64,000 bases of DNA, from the NCBI RefSeq assembly GCF_003634095.1, contig NZ_RBIR01000001.1, forward strand, positions 744,001-808,000, given 5' to 3'. A program made the translations under genes and the position numbers. Below the pieces are notes generated by a model. That model made no database searches. It saw only the letters and a list, made by a program, of their open reading frames with translations, and was not told where the DNA came from. Positions 9,552-18,586 of this stretch are shown in pieces; position 1 is the first letter of the stretch; each line of letters opens with the position of its first letter. This stretch comes from Arthrobacter oryzae. GTDB lineage: Bacteria; Actinomycetota; Actinomycetes; Actinomycetales; Micrococcaceae.

Positions 9552-10253
9552 GTGGCAGATGAGACGGATTACCCCCGGAGCAGGAATTCCGCCTACACCA
9601 CCCTTGCCGCGGGCCCCGGGTTCCGGCACGAAATCGAGGTCAAGAGGTCCCGGTTCATTACCGTCCTGGCGCGCGTGTCGGACGACGACGCCGCCCGCAC
9701 CGTCTTGGCCGGCCTGCGCCGGGAATTCCATGACGCGCGGCACCACTGCTTCGCCTACGTGCTCGGTCCCGACCGGGACGTGCAGCGCTCCAACGACGAC
9801 GGCGAACCGTCAGGAACGGCCGGCATCCCGATGCTGGAGGCGCTGCTGAAGCGTGAGACTGCGCCCGGCGTCGCCGACCTGAGCGATGTCGCCGCGGTGG
9901 TGGTGCGGTACTTCGGCGGCATCCTGCTGGGCGCCGGCGGCCTGGTGCGCGCCTATTCGGAATCGGTGTCCGGCGCGCTGGAGCTCGCCCCGCTTGTGCG
10001 TCGCCGCCGGCTGCGGATCTGCTCGGTGCGGGTGCGGCATGCCGTGGCCGGTCGGCTGGAGAACGACCTGCGCGCCGCGGGGTATGTCATGGCCGAAACC
10101 GCCTACGAGGCGCAGACTACTGTCCTGAGGCTTGCGCTGCCGGATGATCCGGAGGCGCTGGCCCGCGCCGCGGAACGCGTGGCCGCCATGACTGCCGGCA
10201 GCGCTTCGCTGCGGCCCGGAGAAACGGAGTGGATCGATGTCCCCATCAGCTGA
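9552..10253 (+). CDS. YigZ/IMPACT family protein
   Basis: 233 residues from GTG. It carries the UPF0029 N-terminal pattern: KRSRFIT near residue 30, then HHCFAYVLG, DDGEPSGTAGIPML and VVVRYFGGILLGAGGLVRAYS, followed by a smaller C-terminal domain. YigZ/IMPACT proteins are cytosolic and of uncertain biochemical role; eukaryotic relatives regulate translation through GCN1. The next gene overlaps its 3' end by 17 bp in another frame, suggesting a two-gene operon. Its start lies only 22 bp from the divergent coaE start. Confidence 0.9.
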   Translation: MADETDYPRSRNSAYTTLAAGPGFRHEIEVKRSRFITVLARVSDDDAARTVLAGLRREFHDARHHCFAYVLGPDRDVQRSNDDGEPSGTAGIPMLEALLKRETAPGVADLSDVAAVVVRYFGGILLGAGGLVRAYSESVSGALELAPLVRRRRLRICSVRVRHAVAGRLENDLRAAGYVMAETAYEAQTTVLRLALPDDPEALARAAERVAAMTAGSASLRPGETEWIDVPIS

Positions 10254-10857
10254 TCCGGCCCCCGCTGTCGCCCTGCTTGACGTCACCGAGTCCGTGCTTG
10301 AACAGCTCCTGGAGCTTGCGCTCCGGGACGCCGACGCCGACGAGGTCACCCCGCCTTTGGGCACTGCCGCCGGCTGGAACACCGATCGGATCAGCTGGTT
10401 CCGCGAGTTCCACCGCGCGGCTGCGGCCGGCTTGGACGGCCCCGCACGGCAGAAGAGCTGGGCCATCAGTTGCGACGGTCAGCTGGCCGGGTCCATCCGG
10501 CTGATGCGGGCCGGAGCGGAGGCTGCGGGTTCTGTTCCAGCGGTTCGGGCGGCTGCCGGAGAGGCCGGGGCGGCAGTGCCGGCGGAGGGCGCCGGGGAAG
10601 GCAGCGCGGGCGGCGCGGTGCTGGAAACCGGCATCTGGCTCGCCCGGGGCTTCCGCGGCCGCGGCGTCGGCCGCGAGGCGCTGCGGCTGGTGAAGGCCCG
10701 GGCTGCGTCCGACGGAGCGACCGCCCTGGTGGCCGAGACTACTGCCGGCAACGTCGCAGCCCTCGCGTTGCTGAAGTCCGCGGGCGCCGAACTGGTCACC
10801 GGTGCCGCCTCAGACACAGAGACCGTGCCGGTCAAGGGCCGCATCCCGCTAACCTGA
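10237..10857 (+). CDS. GNAT family N-acetyltransferase
   Basis: 206 residues from an ATG, overlapping the YigZ-family gene by 17 bp. The GNAT acetyl-CoA loop is visible as ETGIWLARGFRGRGVGREALRLV around residue 130, followed by ETTAGNVAALALLKSAGAELV, which matches the RimJ/RimL-like C-terminal helix pattern. An Ala/Gly-rich insertion around residues 95-125 separates the N-terminal part from this core and is probably a loop. The substrate is not predictable. It is followed by a repeat array and then a terminator. Confidence 0.8.
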   Translation: MSPSADPAPAVALLDVTESVLEQLLELALRDADADEVTPPLGTAAGWNTDRISWFREFHRAAAAGLDGPARQKSWAISCDGQLAGSIRLMRAGAEAAGSVPAVRAAAGEAGAAVPAEGAGEGSAGGAVLETGIWLARGFRGRGVGREALRLVKARAASDGATALVAETTAGNVAALALLKSAGAELVTGAASDTETVPVKGRIPLT

Positions 10858-10933
10858 AGGTTCAGCTCCCGGGCCGGCTTGCATTCCCGCCACTGGCTGA
10901 CCGTACTGCCCGCGTGACCAGGTGCCGAGACCA

Positions 10934-11274
10934 GAACTGGACATGTCCCAAAAGTGCGCACCCGAGGAATGGACATGTCCCGTGCCCAGGGTCAGTCCTG
11001 AGCAGAATACCCAAATGCCCCTCGGCCGACCCCAGGAATGAGCATGTCCCCAACAGCCAGCCCCCGGAATGAGCATGCCCCAAGTGCTGGGCCCGAGGAA
11101 TGAGCATGCTCCCGGGGAGAGCGGCCGAGGAATGGACATGTCCCGTGCCCGGGGCCAGTGCTGAGCAGAATACCCAAATGCCCCTCGGCCAGCCCAAGGA
11201 ATGAGCATGTCCCCAAGGGGTGGGCGCCACGGCTGAGCATGTCCAGTGGAGCCCGCAGCCACGGAGCATGTCCC
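10934..11274. repeat. array of CATG-centred repeats with two 90-bp direct repeats
   Basis: At least nine copies of a box resembling GAGGAATGAGCATGTCCC occur at about 10939, 10964, 11034, 11064, 11095, 11127, 11197, 11234 and 11263, mostly all in one orientation. Cores such as GGACATGTCC and GAGCATGCTC are perfect palindromes. Two longer direct repeats of 90 bp (10962-11051 and 11125-11214) match at 84 of 90 positions and each contain two boxes. A related array lies at 29951-30031. Short open frames across the array translate the repeat itself and are not credible genes. Confidence 0.85.
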
Positions 11275-11283
11275 GACAACGCA

Positions 11284-11315
11284 AAAGTGGCCGCCCCCGA
11301 GGGGACGGCCACTTT
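11284..11315. terminator. hairpin terminator after the repeat array
   Basis: Inverted repeat with 10-bp arms AAAGTGGCCG (11284-11293) and CGGCCACTTT (11306-11315), with a 12-nt GC-rich loop and a short T-run from the arm. It follows the YigZ/GNAT operon and the repeat array. Confidence 0.65.
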
Positions 11316-11409
11316 CACTGAATTACTGGAGCTGCAGCGCACGGGGAAACCGGTGCGCTGCATTCCTGAGCACCGTGACGGTGCTGCTTCAAGCTACGAA
11401 CTGCCTAGA

Positions 11410-11433
11410 CCCCGGGGAGCGGACTCCCCGGGG
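11410..11433 (-). terminator. rpsA terminator hairpin
   Basis: Perfect 10-bp stem CCCCGGGGAG/CTCCCCGGGG with a 4-nt loop (11420-11423), 11 bp beyond the rpsA stop on the minus strand. There is no clear U-tract, as is common in high-GC actinobacteria. Confidence 0.65.
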
Positions 11434-11444
11434 CACAAGGGCAA

Positions 11445-12920
11445 TTAGTTGCCGGTCAGCTTTTCGCGCAGAGCTGCAAGAGCCTCGTCCGAAGCAAGCG
11501 TGCCTGCACCGGTCTCGGTTGCAGCCGGCTCGGAGGAGTAGCTCGTGGTGCCGGAGTCGCTGTCACCGGACGTTGCAGCAGCAGCGTCGTCGGCAGCGTG
11601 CTGGGCAACCTGCTTCTTGTGGGCTTCCCAGCGGGTCTGGGCGTCAGCGTACTGCTGCTCCCAGGCGGCGCGCTGGTTCTCGTAGCCTTCAAGCCACTCG
11701 TTGGACTCCGGATCGAAGCCCTCCGGGTACTTGTAGTTGCCCTCTTCGTCGTACTCGGCGGCCATGCCGTAGAGTGCCGGATCGAATTCGGTGGACTCGG
11801 CGTCGACGCCCTCGTTGGCCTGCTTGAGGGACAGCGAGATGCGGCGGCGTTCGAGGTCGATGTCGATGACCTTGACGAACAGCTCGTCGCCAACGGAGAC
11901 AACCTGCTCGGCCAGCTCAACGTGGCGCACGGCGAGCTCGGAGATGTGGACCAGGCCTTCGATGCCGTCTTCAACGCGAACGAACGCGCCGAACGGAACC
12001 AGCTTGGTGACCTTACCCGGGACAACCTGGCCGAGGGCGTGGGTGCGGGCGAAGGTCTGCCACGGATCTTCCTGCGTAGCCTTGAGCGACAGGGAGACGC
12101 GCTCGCGGTCCAGGTCGACCTCGAGAACCTCGACGGTGACTTCCTGGCCAACTTCGACAACCTCGGACGGGTGGTCGATGTGCTTCCAGGACAGCTCGGA
12201 AACGTGAACCAGGCCGTCTACGCCGCCCAGGTCCACGAAGGCACCGAAGTTGACGATGGAGGAAACGACGCCCGGACGAACCTGGCCCTTTTCCAGTTTG
12301 TTGAGGAACGTGGAGCGGACCTCGGACTGGGTCTGCTCGAGCCATGCACGGCGGGAGAGCACAACGTTGTTGCGGTTCTTGTCCAGCTCGATGATCTTGG
12401 CTTCGATCTGCTGACCGATGTACGGAGCGAGGTCGCGCACACGGCGCATCTCGACCAGGGATGCGGGCAGGAAGCCGCGCAGACCGATGTCGAGGATAAG
12501 ACCACCCTTGACAACCTCGATGACGGTACCGGTGACAACACCGTCTTCTTCCTTGACCTTCTCGATGTCGCCCCAGGCGCGCTCGTACTGAGCACGCTTC
12601 TTGGAGAGGATCAGGCGGCCTTCTTTGTCTTCCTTGGTGAGCACCAGGGCTTCGACCTGATCGCCAACGGAGACGACGTCTCCGGGGTCAACGTCGTGCT
12701 TGATGGAAAGCTCGCGGGAGGGAATGACACCTTCGGTCTTGTAACCGATGTCGAGCAGAACTTCGTCGCGGTCGACCTTGACGACGGTACCTTCGACGAG
12801 GTCTCCGTCGTTGAAGTACTTGATGGTGGCGTCGACAGCTGCGAGGAAGTCCTCAGCGGTACCGATGTCGTTAATGGCGACTACGGGGGTACCGGGCTTC
12901 TCGGTGGAGGTGATGGTCAT
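11445..12920 (-). CDS. rpsA: 30S ribosomal protein S1
   Basis: 491 residues from an ATG. Four S1 RNA-binding (OB-fold) domains are visible in order, beginning near GDLVEGTVVKVDRDEVLLDIG, GVVTGTVIEVVKGGLILDIG, GQVRPGVVSSIVNFGAFVDLGG and GQVVPGKVTKLVPFGAFVRVEDG. The last two keep the strong GAFV motif. This four-domain layout with an acidic Ser/Ala/Thr-rich tail is the usual actinobacterial S1, shorter than the six-domain enterobacterial form. The protein binds mRNA at the ribosome during initiation. Codon choice is strongly biased, as expected for a highly expressed gene, and it has its own strong promoter. Confidence 0.97.
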   Translation of the reverse strand: MTITSTEKPGTPVVAINDIGTAEDFLAAVDATIKYFNDGDLVEGTVVKVDRDEVLLDIGYKTEGVIPSRELSIKHDVDPGDVVSVGDQVEALVLTKEDKEGRLILSKKRAQYERAWGDIEKVKEEDGVVTGTVIEVVKGGLILDIGLRGFLPASLVEMRRVRDLAPYIGQQIEAKIIELDKNRNNVVLSRRAWLEQTQSEVRSTFLNKLEKGQVRPGVVSSIVNFGAFVDLGGVDGLVHVSELSWKHIDHPSEVVEVGQEVTVEVLEVDLDRERVSLSLKATQEDPWQTFARTHALGQVVPGKVTKLVPFGAFVRVEDGIEGLVHISELAVRHVELAEQVVSVGDELFVKVIDIDLERRRISLSLKQANEGVDAESTEFDPALYGMAAEYDEEGNYKYPEGFDPESNEWLEGYENQRAAWEQQYADAQTRWEAHKKQVAQHAADDAAAATSGDSDSGTTSYSSEPAATETGAGTLASDEALAALREKLTGN

Positions 12921-13077
12921 GTAGTAGGGGCTCCGTTGTGGATAGTTAGTCGGTCAGGCAAACCGCTTCGCCCGCATTATGGAATGCAGGCAAAGAATGC
13001 GGCTTCTCAGCAAGTGATCCGCCGGGTCATCCTGATTTTGTGAAATGGTGATGCGGGCACGTAGTACACGCCCGTTT

Positions 13078-13107
13078 AGTCTAGTCGTTTCCGCCAACGC
13101 GGGTCAA
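13078..13107 (-). promoter_or_regulatory. rpsA promoter candidate
   Basis: On the minus strand, TTGACC (13107-13102) and TAGACT (13083-13078) are separated by 18 bp. This is a good sigma-70/HrdB-type match and leaves a leader of roughly 150 nt before the rpsA ATG at 12920. Confidence 0.65.
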
Positions 13108-13181
13108 AGCGCACGGGCCCCCGCGCGGCGGCCGCACCCCGGAAACGCAGGAGGCGTAGCCGCCGACGGCGGGCAGGCCGG

Positions 13182-14468
13182 CTAGAAGTGCGTGGGGCAG
13201 TGCGGTGAGCGTTCGACGGCGAACATGAGACGCGCCGTCAGCGCCGCCCCGGCGGTGTGCTCGGTGATCCTGCCTGCGGCCTTCAGGGTCACCGGACACA
13301 CGGCACCCAGATAAATGGAGCCGAGGTCCGCGACATCCAGTGACAGGTCCGGCGCCGCCTCCGGAGCCGGCGTCACCGAGGCCTCTCCCCCGCTGACGCT
13401 GAGGGCGAAGGTGCCGGCGGCGTGGCCGAGGCTGTCCCGCACGGCGAGAACCAAGGTTCCGTCGGCCGAATAGCGCCGGGCACCCAGAACCCGCACGGTG
13501 TCCAGGATGCGCAGCCACAGCATGTCCCGGTGGTCGGAGGACTCGACGCAGCGTGGGTCCTCCAGCGCCCAGGTCAGGGGATCATCCACCGGCGCTTCCT
13601 GCCAGCTGATCCGTTCCACGAGGTCCATGCTTCCGAGGAACTGCCATAGCTCCAGGTAGGCGGCGTCGGTCGCCGCCACGAGGTCCACGACCTCCACGGT
13701 GTACGGCTTGGTGTCCCAGCCGGCGAACTTATAGGAGACGTACCCGTCCACGGTGCCCGCGGCGTCGTAGTGCAGCGCGCATCGAATTGCCTCGTCCTCG
13801 CTGCCGTCGCGGCCGAGCACGCCCGAGGACCGCAGCCGGTAGGCCTCCTGCCGCGAGATCGATCCGGGCAGGGTGCCGTGGAGCCGGGCGAAGACCTTCG
13901 GGGCGAGTTCCAGCAGGACCTTCCGGTCCGCGATCTCCACGGAGCCGGAAGGTTCGTGGTGCAGGCGGAAACGCGGCCCGGTATCGACCTTGATGCTCCG
14001 CTCGAAGGTGGCCACACCGTACCCGAACCGGCCGTAGATGGATGCTTCCGAGGCCGTGAGGGCCGCCAGCGCGACGCCGTCCGCCTTGGCCGCCGCGAGG
14101 TCACCGGTCATCATTCGCCGGAGGAGTCCCTGCCGGCGGTGGGTTCCGCGCACCGTGACGGCGGTGATCAGCTGGGCTTCTAGCTGGCGGCCGTAGCCGA
14201 TGTTCAGGTCCTTGCGCAGGGTGGCAAAGGTGGCCACGGGGACGTCCGCCGCCAACGCGTGGGCCGCGACGGCGCCGGTCTGGTAGATGCCGGTCATCTC
14301 GCGGTTGTCCACCAGATACATGGCCATGATCTTGTCCATGAAGTCGTCTTTGCGAGGCTCGTCGTAGAAGCCGATCCCGACACCCCGCAGCCACGCTGTA
14401 CCCTGCGCATAGTCCGCCGAGTCCTTATCGGACACGCGGAACCGCCTGAGCTCGTACTTTTCTGCCAT
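13182..14468 (-). CDS. Eis-like GNAT N-acetyltransferase
   Basis: 428 residues from an ATG. The N-terminal GNAT domain has the acetyl-CoA loop VRGTHRRQGLLRRMM near residues 110-124 and the segment EASIYGRFGYGVAT typical of Eis. A middle second GNAT fold and a C-terminal sterol-carrier-like domain (LSLDVADLGSIYLGAV) complete the three-domain layout. The chain ends in a short C-terminal tail, whose carboxylate serves as the general base in this family. Eis proteins acetylate amines of aminoglycosides and peptides as hexamers; the natural substrate here is unknown. It lies 64 bp after polA on the same strand. Confidence 0.88.
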   Translation of the reverse strand: MAEKYELRRFRVSDKDSADYAQGTAWLRGVGIGFYDEPRKDDFMDKIMAMYLVDNREMTGIYQTGAVAAHALAADVPVATFATLRKDLNIGYGRQLEAQLITAVTVRGTHRRQGLLRRMMTGDLAAAKADGVALAALTASEASIYGRFGYGVATFERSIKVDTGPRFRLHHEPSGSVEIADRKVLLELAPKVFARLHGTLPGSISRQEAYRLRSSGVLGRDGSEDEAIRCALHYDAAGTVDGYVSYKFAGWDTKPYTVEVVDLVAATDAAYLELWQFLGSMDLVERISWQEAPVDDPLTWALEDPRCVESSDHRDMLWLRILDTVRVLGARRYSADGTLVLAVRDSLGHAAGTFALSVSGGEASVTPAPEAAPDLSLDVADLGSIYLGAVCPVTLKAAGRITEHTAGAALTARLMFAVERSPHCPTHF

Positions 14469-14532
14469 GTGTTTCTCCCCCTGAGAATCCTGCCAATCCT
14501 GTGGCGCCGGCGGCGCCGGAACCGGTATACCG

Positions 14533-17424
14533 TTAGTGCCCCGCCTCGTACCAGCTGGAGCCGACGCCGATCTGGACGTCCAGCGGGACGCTCAGGTCCG
14601 CGGCCGAGCCCATTTGCTCGATCACGAGCTTCTCGACAACCTCGCGCTCGCCCTTGGCGACTTCGAGGACCAGTTCATCATGGACCTGCAGGAGCATCCT
14701 GGATTTGAGGCCCTGCGCCGCCAGGGCGCCGGAAACGCCGAGCATGGCGCGTTTGATGATATCCGCGGCGGACCCCTGGATCGGCGAGTTCAACGCCACC
14801 CGCTCCGCATTCTCGCGCAGCTGGCGGTCAGTGCTGGTGAGGTCCGGAAGGTAGCGCCGGCGGCCCTCGATCGTGGCGGTGTAACCGTCGATCCGCGCCT
14901 GGTCCACCACGCCGCGAAGGTAGTCGCGGACGGCGCCGAACCGGTCGAAATAGTCCTTCATCAGGGTCCGCGCCTCGTCAACGGAGATCTCCAGCTGCTT
15001 CGACAGACCGAAGGAGGTCAGACCGTATGCGAGGCCATAGGACATCGCCTTGACCTTCGAACGCATGGCACTGGTCACCTGGTCGGTGGGCACGTGGAAG
15101 ATGTTGGAGCCCACGAACCGGTGGAGGTCCTCCCCGTCCTTGTAGGCCTGGATGAGTCCGGCGTCCCCCGACAGGTGGGCCATGATGCGCATTTCGATCT
15201 GCGAGTAGTCGGCGGACAGCAGGCACTCGTACCCCTCGCTGACCACGAAGATGCCGCGGACGCGCCGTCCCTCCTCGCTGCGGATGGGAATGTTCTGCAG
15301 GTTGGGATTGTTGGAGGAGATCCGGCCCGTGGCGGCGACGTTCTGCGCGTAGGTGGTGTGGATCCGGCCGTCCTCCGCGACGGACTTCTTGAGCGACTCC
15401 AGCATCTGGCGCAGCTTGGATGACTCCCGGTGCGCCATCAGCTGGACCAGGAACTCGTGCCCGGTCTTCTCCAGCAGGTTCTTGAGGGAGGCGGCATCGG
15501 TGGTGTAACCGGACTTGATTTTCTTGGTTTTTGGCAACTGGAGTTCGTCGAACAGCACGGTCTGGAGCTGCTTCGGGGACCCAAGGTTGACCTCGTGGCC
15601 GATCGCGGCGAACGCGAGCTCCTGGGCGTTGTCGATCACCTTGGCGAGGTCCGAGAGCTGCTCGTCCATCCGCGGCATATCAATGGCTATTCCCGCGAGT
15701 TCCATATCGGCGAGAACGCGGCTGACCGGCAGCTCCAGGGTGGTCAGCAGGTCCTGGGCCCCGCGTTCAGTCAGTTCCGACTCGAAGTAGCGGCTCAGGG
15801 CCTGGACCACTGCGGCCACGTGGACCAGCGCGCCCGCCGCGGCGGCATCGTCGCCGTCGAACGCCAGCTCAAGCTGGCCTGCCTTCGCCGCCTCCGTGGA
15901 CACGGCGATGTTGAGGTGATGCTGCGCCAGCTCCGCGAGCTCGTAGCTGCGGCGGTCGGGCTGGATCAGGTAGCCGGAAATCGAGGTGTCATCCACGACG
16001 CCCTCCAGTTCCAACCCGCGCGCTCGCAGGGCCTTCAGGGCGGCCTTGAATCCGTGCATCACTTTGGGTGCCTGGGCGTCCCGCAGCCACGCTGCCAGAA
16101 CGTTCTCGGCGGCTGCGTCCTGGCTGGCCAGGTCGATGTAGACGGCGGCGCCGTCGCGGACGATCGCGACCGCGGCCGCGTCCTCGCCGATGCGGCCGGG
16201 TACGACGTCGACTGCCACAGCGGAGCGCGTGCCGGCACCGGCCGCGAGGAAGTCGGCCAGCTCGGCGGCGTCCGCTGGGATCAGGAAGTCCGGGGTTTCG
16301 AGGCTTTCCCGCTCGGATTCGGTAACTTCGCTGCCATACAGGGCAAAGAGCCGGGTGCGGATGGTCTTGAATTCGAGGGCGTCGAACAGCTCCTCAAGGG
16401 CGTCCTGGTCAGGCCGGGGGTCGGCGAGCTCGTCGAGTGTGACGGGCAGGTCCAGGTCAGTGTGGAGCCTGTTGAGCCGCCGGTTGCGCTTGACGTCCTC
16501 AACGTATTCGCGGAGGGAGTCACCCACCTTTCCGCCGATCGCGTCGATGTTCTCCAGGACTCCCTCAAGACCGCCGTAGAGGTTGATCCATTTGGCTGCC
16601 GTCTTGGGGCCGACGCCGGGAACACCGGGGAGGTTGTCGGCGCTCTCGCCCACCAGGGCGGCGAGGTCCGAGTACTGCGCGGGGCTGACGAAATACTTCT
16701 CCTGGATGGCGTCCGCGTCCATCCGGGGAATGTCGCTGACCCCCTTCCTGGGATACAGCACGAAGACGTTGTCCGTGATGAGCTGGAAGGCATCGCGGTC
16801 GCCCGATACCAGCAGCACCTCGTAGCCGGCCTTTTCGCCCATGGCTGCCAGGGTGGCCAGGATGTCGTCAGCTTCCCAGCCGGGCATCTTGATGGTCTTG
16901 ATGCCCCACGCGCCCATGACCTTGTCGATGAGGTCGATCTGGCCGCTCATTTCCCGGGGGGTCTCGTTGCGTCCGCCCTTGTACTCGCTGTATTCGGCCT
17001 TGCGGTGCGTCGTGTCGTCGGAGACGTCGAAAGCCACGGCCACGTGGGTGGGCTTTTGCTCCTTGATCAGGTTGATCAGCATGGACGTGAAGCCGTGGAC
17101 GGCATTCGTGTGCTGCCCGGTGGCGGTGGAGAATTTGTCCGCGGGCAGGGCGAAGAACGCCCGGAACGCCATGGAGTGCCCATCCAGCACCAGAAGCCGC
17201 GGCTGGTCCGTAATGGGTATCACAGGGGCCTCGGTGGCGGAAACCGACGCAAAGGCCCGACTCGATTTTCCGGCGGCCTTGGCCGCAGGCACTGATTCCT
17301 GCGCCGTTGCAGGAAGCATGTCTGCTGCACTGCCTGCCGATAGGGGGGCAGCTGTAGCAAAGGGGGCAGTGGCAATTGGGGCTGTGGCAATTGGGGCAGT
17401 GGCCGGTTTGGTAGTTTCACTCAC
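14533..17424 (-). CDS. polA: DNA polymerase I
   Basis: 963 residues from GTG 17424 (VSETTKP); frames further upstream would overlap the divergent thioesterase gene. The first 75 residues are a low-complexity extension with repeated PIATA units. The 5'-3' exonuclease domain begins at RLLVLDGHSMAFRAFF. The central 3'-5' exonuclease-like domain lacks an obvious DxE active site, as in many actinobacterial and Taq-type enzymes. Polymerase motifs A (DYSQIEMRIMAHLSGD), B (RSKVKAMSYGLAYG) and C (QVHDELVLEV) are intact. It acts in DNA repair and Okazaki fragment processing. Confidence 0.95.
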   Translation of the reverse strand: MSETTKPATAPIATAPIATAPFATAAPLSAGSAADMLPATAQESVPAAKAAGKSSRAFASVSATEAPVIPITDQPRLLVLDGHSMAFRAFFALPADKFSTATGQHTNAVHGFTSMLINLIKEQKPTHVAVAFDVSDDTTHRKAEYSEYKGGRNETPREMSGQIDLIDKVMGAWGIKTIKMPGWEADDILATLAAMGEKAGYEVLLVSGDRDAFQLITDNVFVLYPRKGVSDIPRMDADAIQEKYFVSPAQYSDLAALVGESADNLPGVPGVGPKTAAKWINLYGGLEGVLENIDAIGGKVGDSLREYVEDVKRNRRLNRLHTDLDLPVTLDELADPRPDQDALEELFDALEFKTIRTRLFALYGSEVTESERESLETPDFLIPADAAELADFLAAGAGTRSAVAVDVVPGRIGEDAAAVAIVRDGAAVYIDLASQDAAAENVLAAWLRDAQAPKVMHGFKAALKALRARGLELEGVVDDTSISGYLIQPDRRSYELAELAQHHLNIAVSTEAAKAGQLELAFDGDDAAAAGALVHVAAVVQALSRYFESELTERGAQDLLTTLELPVSRVLADMELAGIAIDMPRMDEQLSDLAKVIDNAQELAFAAIGHEVNLGSPKQLQTVLFDELQLPKTKKIKSGYTTDAASLKNLLEKTGHEFLVQLMAHRESSKLRQMLESLKKSVAEDGRIHTTYAQNVAATGRISSNNPNLQNIPIRSEEGRRVRGIFVVSEGYECLLSADYSQIEMRIMAHLSGDAGLIQAYKDGEDLHRFVGSNIFHVPTDQVTSAMRSKVKAMSYGLAYGLTSFGLSKQLEISVDEARTLMKDYFDRFGAVRDYLRGVVDQARIDGYTATIEGRRRYLPDLTSTDRQLRENAERVALNSPIQGSAADIIKRAMLGVSGALAAQGLKSRMLLQVHDELVLEVAKGEREVVEKLVIEQMGSAADLSVPLDVQIGVGSSWYEAGH

Positions 17425-17443
17425 AGGTGCCAGCCTAGTTCCC

Positions 17444-17908
17444 ATGATGGACAATTTCACGCCCGCCCCCTACGCCGCCGAGCTCGCGGCGGCCGGAGTT
17501 CCCGAAGAGATGCACGACTGGCTGGGTGAGTACGGCATTGGCGCCCTGGTGGTGAAGATGGGAATCCACTTCCTTGAACTGAGCCCGGAGCGCACCGTGG
17601 CCACCATGCCGGTGGAAGGCAACACCCAGGTTGCGGGCATTCTCCACGGCGGCGCGCACGTGGTCCTGGCCGAAACCCTTGGCTCCTTCGCGGCCGGAAT
17701 GCACGCGGGTCCCCACCGGCAGGCGCTGGGGATCGAGGTCGGCGCGACGCACCACCGGGCGGTTTCGCAGGGAACAGTAACCGGCACGTGCACGGCCATC
17801 CACCTCGGCCGGACCCTCACGACTCACGAGATCGTCATGACGGACGAGCAGGGCCGCAGGCTCTCCACGGCCCGGATCACGAACCTTATCCGCGACATCG
17901 CGCGTTAG
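17444..17908 (+). CDS. PaaI-type hotdog-fold thioesterase
   Basis: 154 residues from ATG 17444 (MMDNF; the second ATG at 17447 is equally possible). The hotdog-fold acyl-CoA thioesterase pattern is present: GIHFLELSPERTVATMPVEGN, then QVAGILHGGAHVVLAETLGSFAA, where the HGG motif and the following acidic residue form the active site. Family members hydrolyse aryl or acyl-CoA esters such as phenylacetyl-CoA or menaquinone precursors; the substrate is undetermined. The start lies only 19 bp from the divergent polA start, so the transcript may be leaderless. Confidence 0.88.
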   Translation: MMDNFTPAPYAAELAAAGVPEEMHDWLGEYGIGALVVKMGIHFLELSPERTVATMPVEGNTQVAGILHGGAHVVLAETLGSFAAGMHAGPHRQALGIEVGATHHRAVSQGTVTGTCTAIHLGRTLTTHEIVMTDEQGRRLSTARITNLIRDIAR

Positions 17909-17914
17909 GAAACG

Positions 17915-18466
17915 CTAGGTGGCCCTGCCGGGAAACCGGTAGCGCAACTCCACGATGCCGCGTCCCATGGTGCGGGAAGTTACCAGCTCCAGTGGCGGCG
18001 TCGGACCTGTCATGGGCAGCAGCGGCTTTCCGCTGCCCAGCACCACGGGAATGACGGAGAGAATGAGTTCATCCAGCAGCCCGGCGTCAGCGAATTGCGC
18101 CGCGAGGACTCCCCCGCCCACCACCCAGACATTCCGGCCGGCAGCCTCGTCCTTGAGGTCTTGGACGAACTCACGGACGTCGCCACGCACGAACGTGACG
18201 TTGGCGCCCTTCGGGGCGGAGTGTTCGTGGCGGGTGAAGACCCAGCAGGGCGTGCCGGGGTAGGGCCAGTTGCCGGGTTCGTGGTCGCGGAGCCAGGCGT
18301 AAGTCTCCCCGCCCATGACGATGCAGCCGACGTCGGCGAAGAACGCGTCGTAGCTGTCCTGGCCGCCGTCAAAGCCGTCAAACTGCATCAGCCACGTCAG
18401 GTCGTCATCGTCGGTAGCGATAAAGCCGTCGAGTGAGGATGCCACGAAGTACTGGAAGCTCGCCAT
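17915..18466 (-). CDS. dihydrofolate reductase family protein (RibD C-terminal-like)
   Basis: 183 residues from an ATG. The fold's marker segments are ASSLDGFIAT at the N-terminus, IVMGGETYAWL, and WVVGGGVLAAQFADAGLLDEL with the NADPH-binding GGG, followed by VIPVVLGSGKPLL. These match the RibD C-terminal/DHFR-like reductases common in actinobacteria, which are generally not the housekeeping FolA. An NADPH-dependent reductase activity is inferred and the substrate is unknown. It is convergent with the thioesterase gene, 6 bp away. Confidence 0.88.
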   Translation of the reverse strand: MASFQYFVASSLDGFIATDDDDLTWLMQFDGFDGGQDSYDAFFADVGCIVMGGETYAWLRDHEPGNWPYPGTPCWVFTRHEHSAPKGANVTFVRGDVREFVQDLKDEAAGRNVWVVGGGVLAAQFADAGLLDELILSVIPVVLGSGKPLLPMTGPTPPLELVTSRTMGRGIVELRYRFPGRAT

Positions 18467-18488
18467 GGCCCCAGCCTAGCCAATGCAT

Positions 18489-18572
18489 CCCGGGGTTCCC
18501 ATCCCCGGGGGCGCCCAAATGCCCGCCGCAGCAGGCGGGAGGCCGCCACCTTGGACGCCCCGCGACGGGGCG
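18489..18572 (-). terminator. cluster of three consecutive hairpins
   Basis: Three separate perfect inverted repeats lie in 84 bp: CCCGGGG/CCCCGGG (18489-18509), CCCGCC/GGCGGG (18522-18539) and CGCCCCG/CGGGGCG (18556-18572). They sit between the end of the pit operon and the next gene on the same strand and probably terminate the pit transcript. Confidence 0.6.
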
Positions 18573-18586
18573 CGTGTGGCCGCGGC

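Noticed and set aside
10934..11274. Possible CRISPR array
   Set aside because: Spacing is irregular, the boxes vary and merge with longer repeats, and no cas genes are near.
10849..11363. Several overlapping small open frames in the repeat array
   Set aside because: Their peptides are translations of the repeated CATG boxes, with no ribosome sites or codon bias, so they are not genes.
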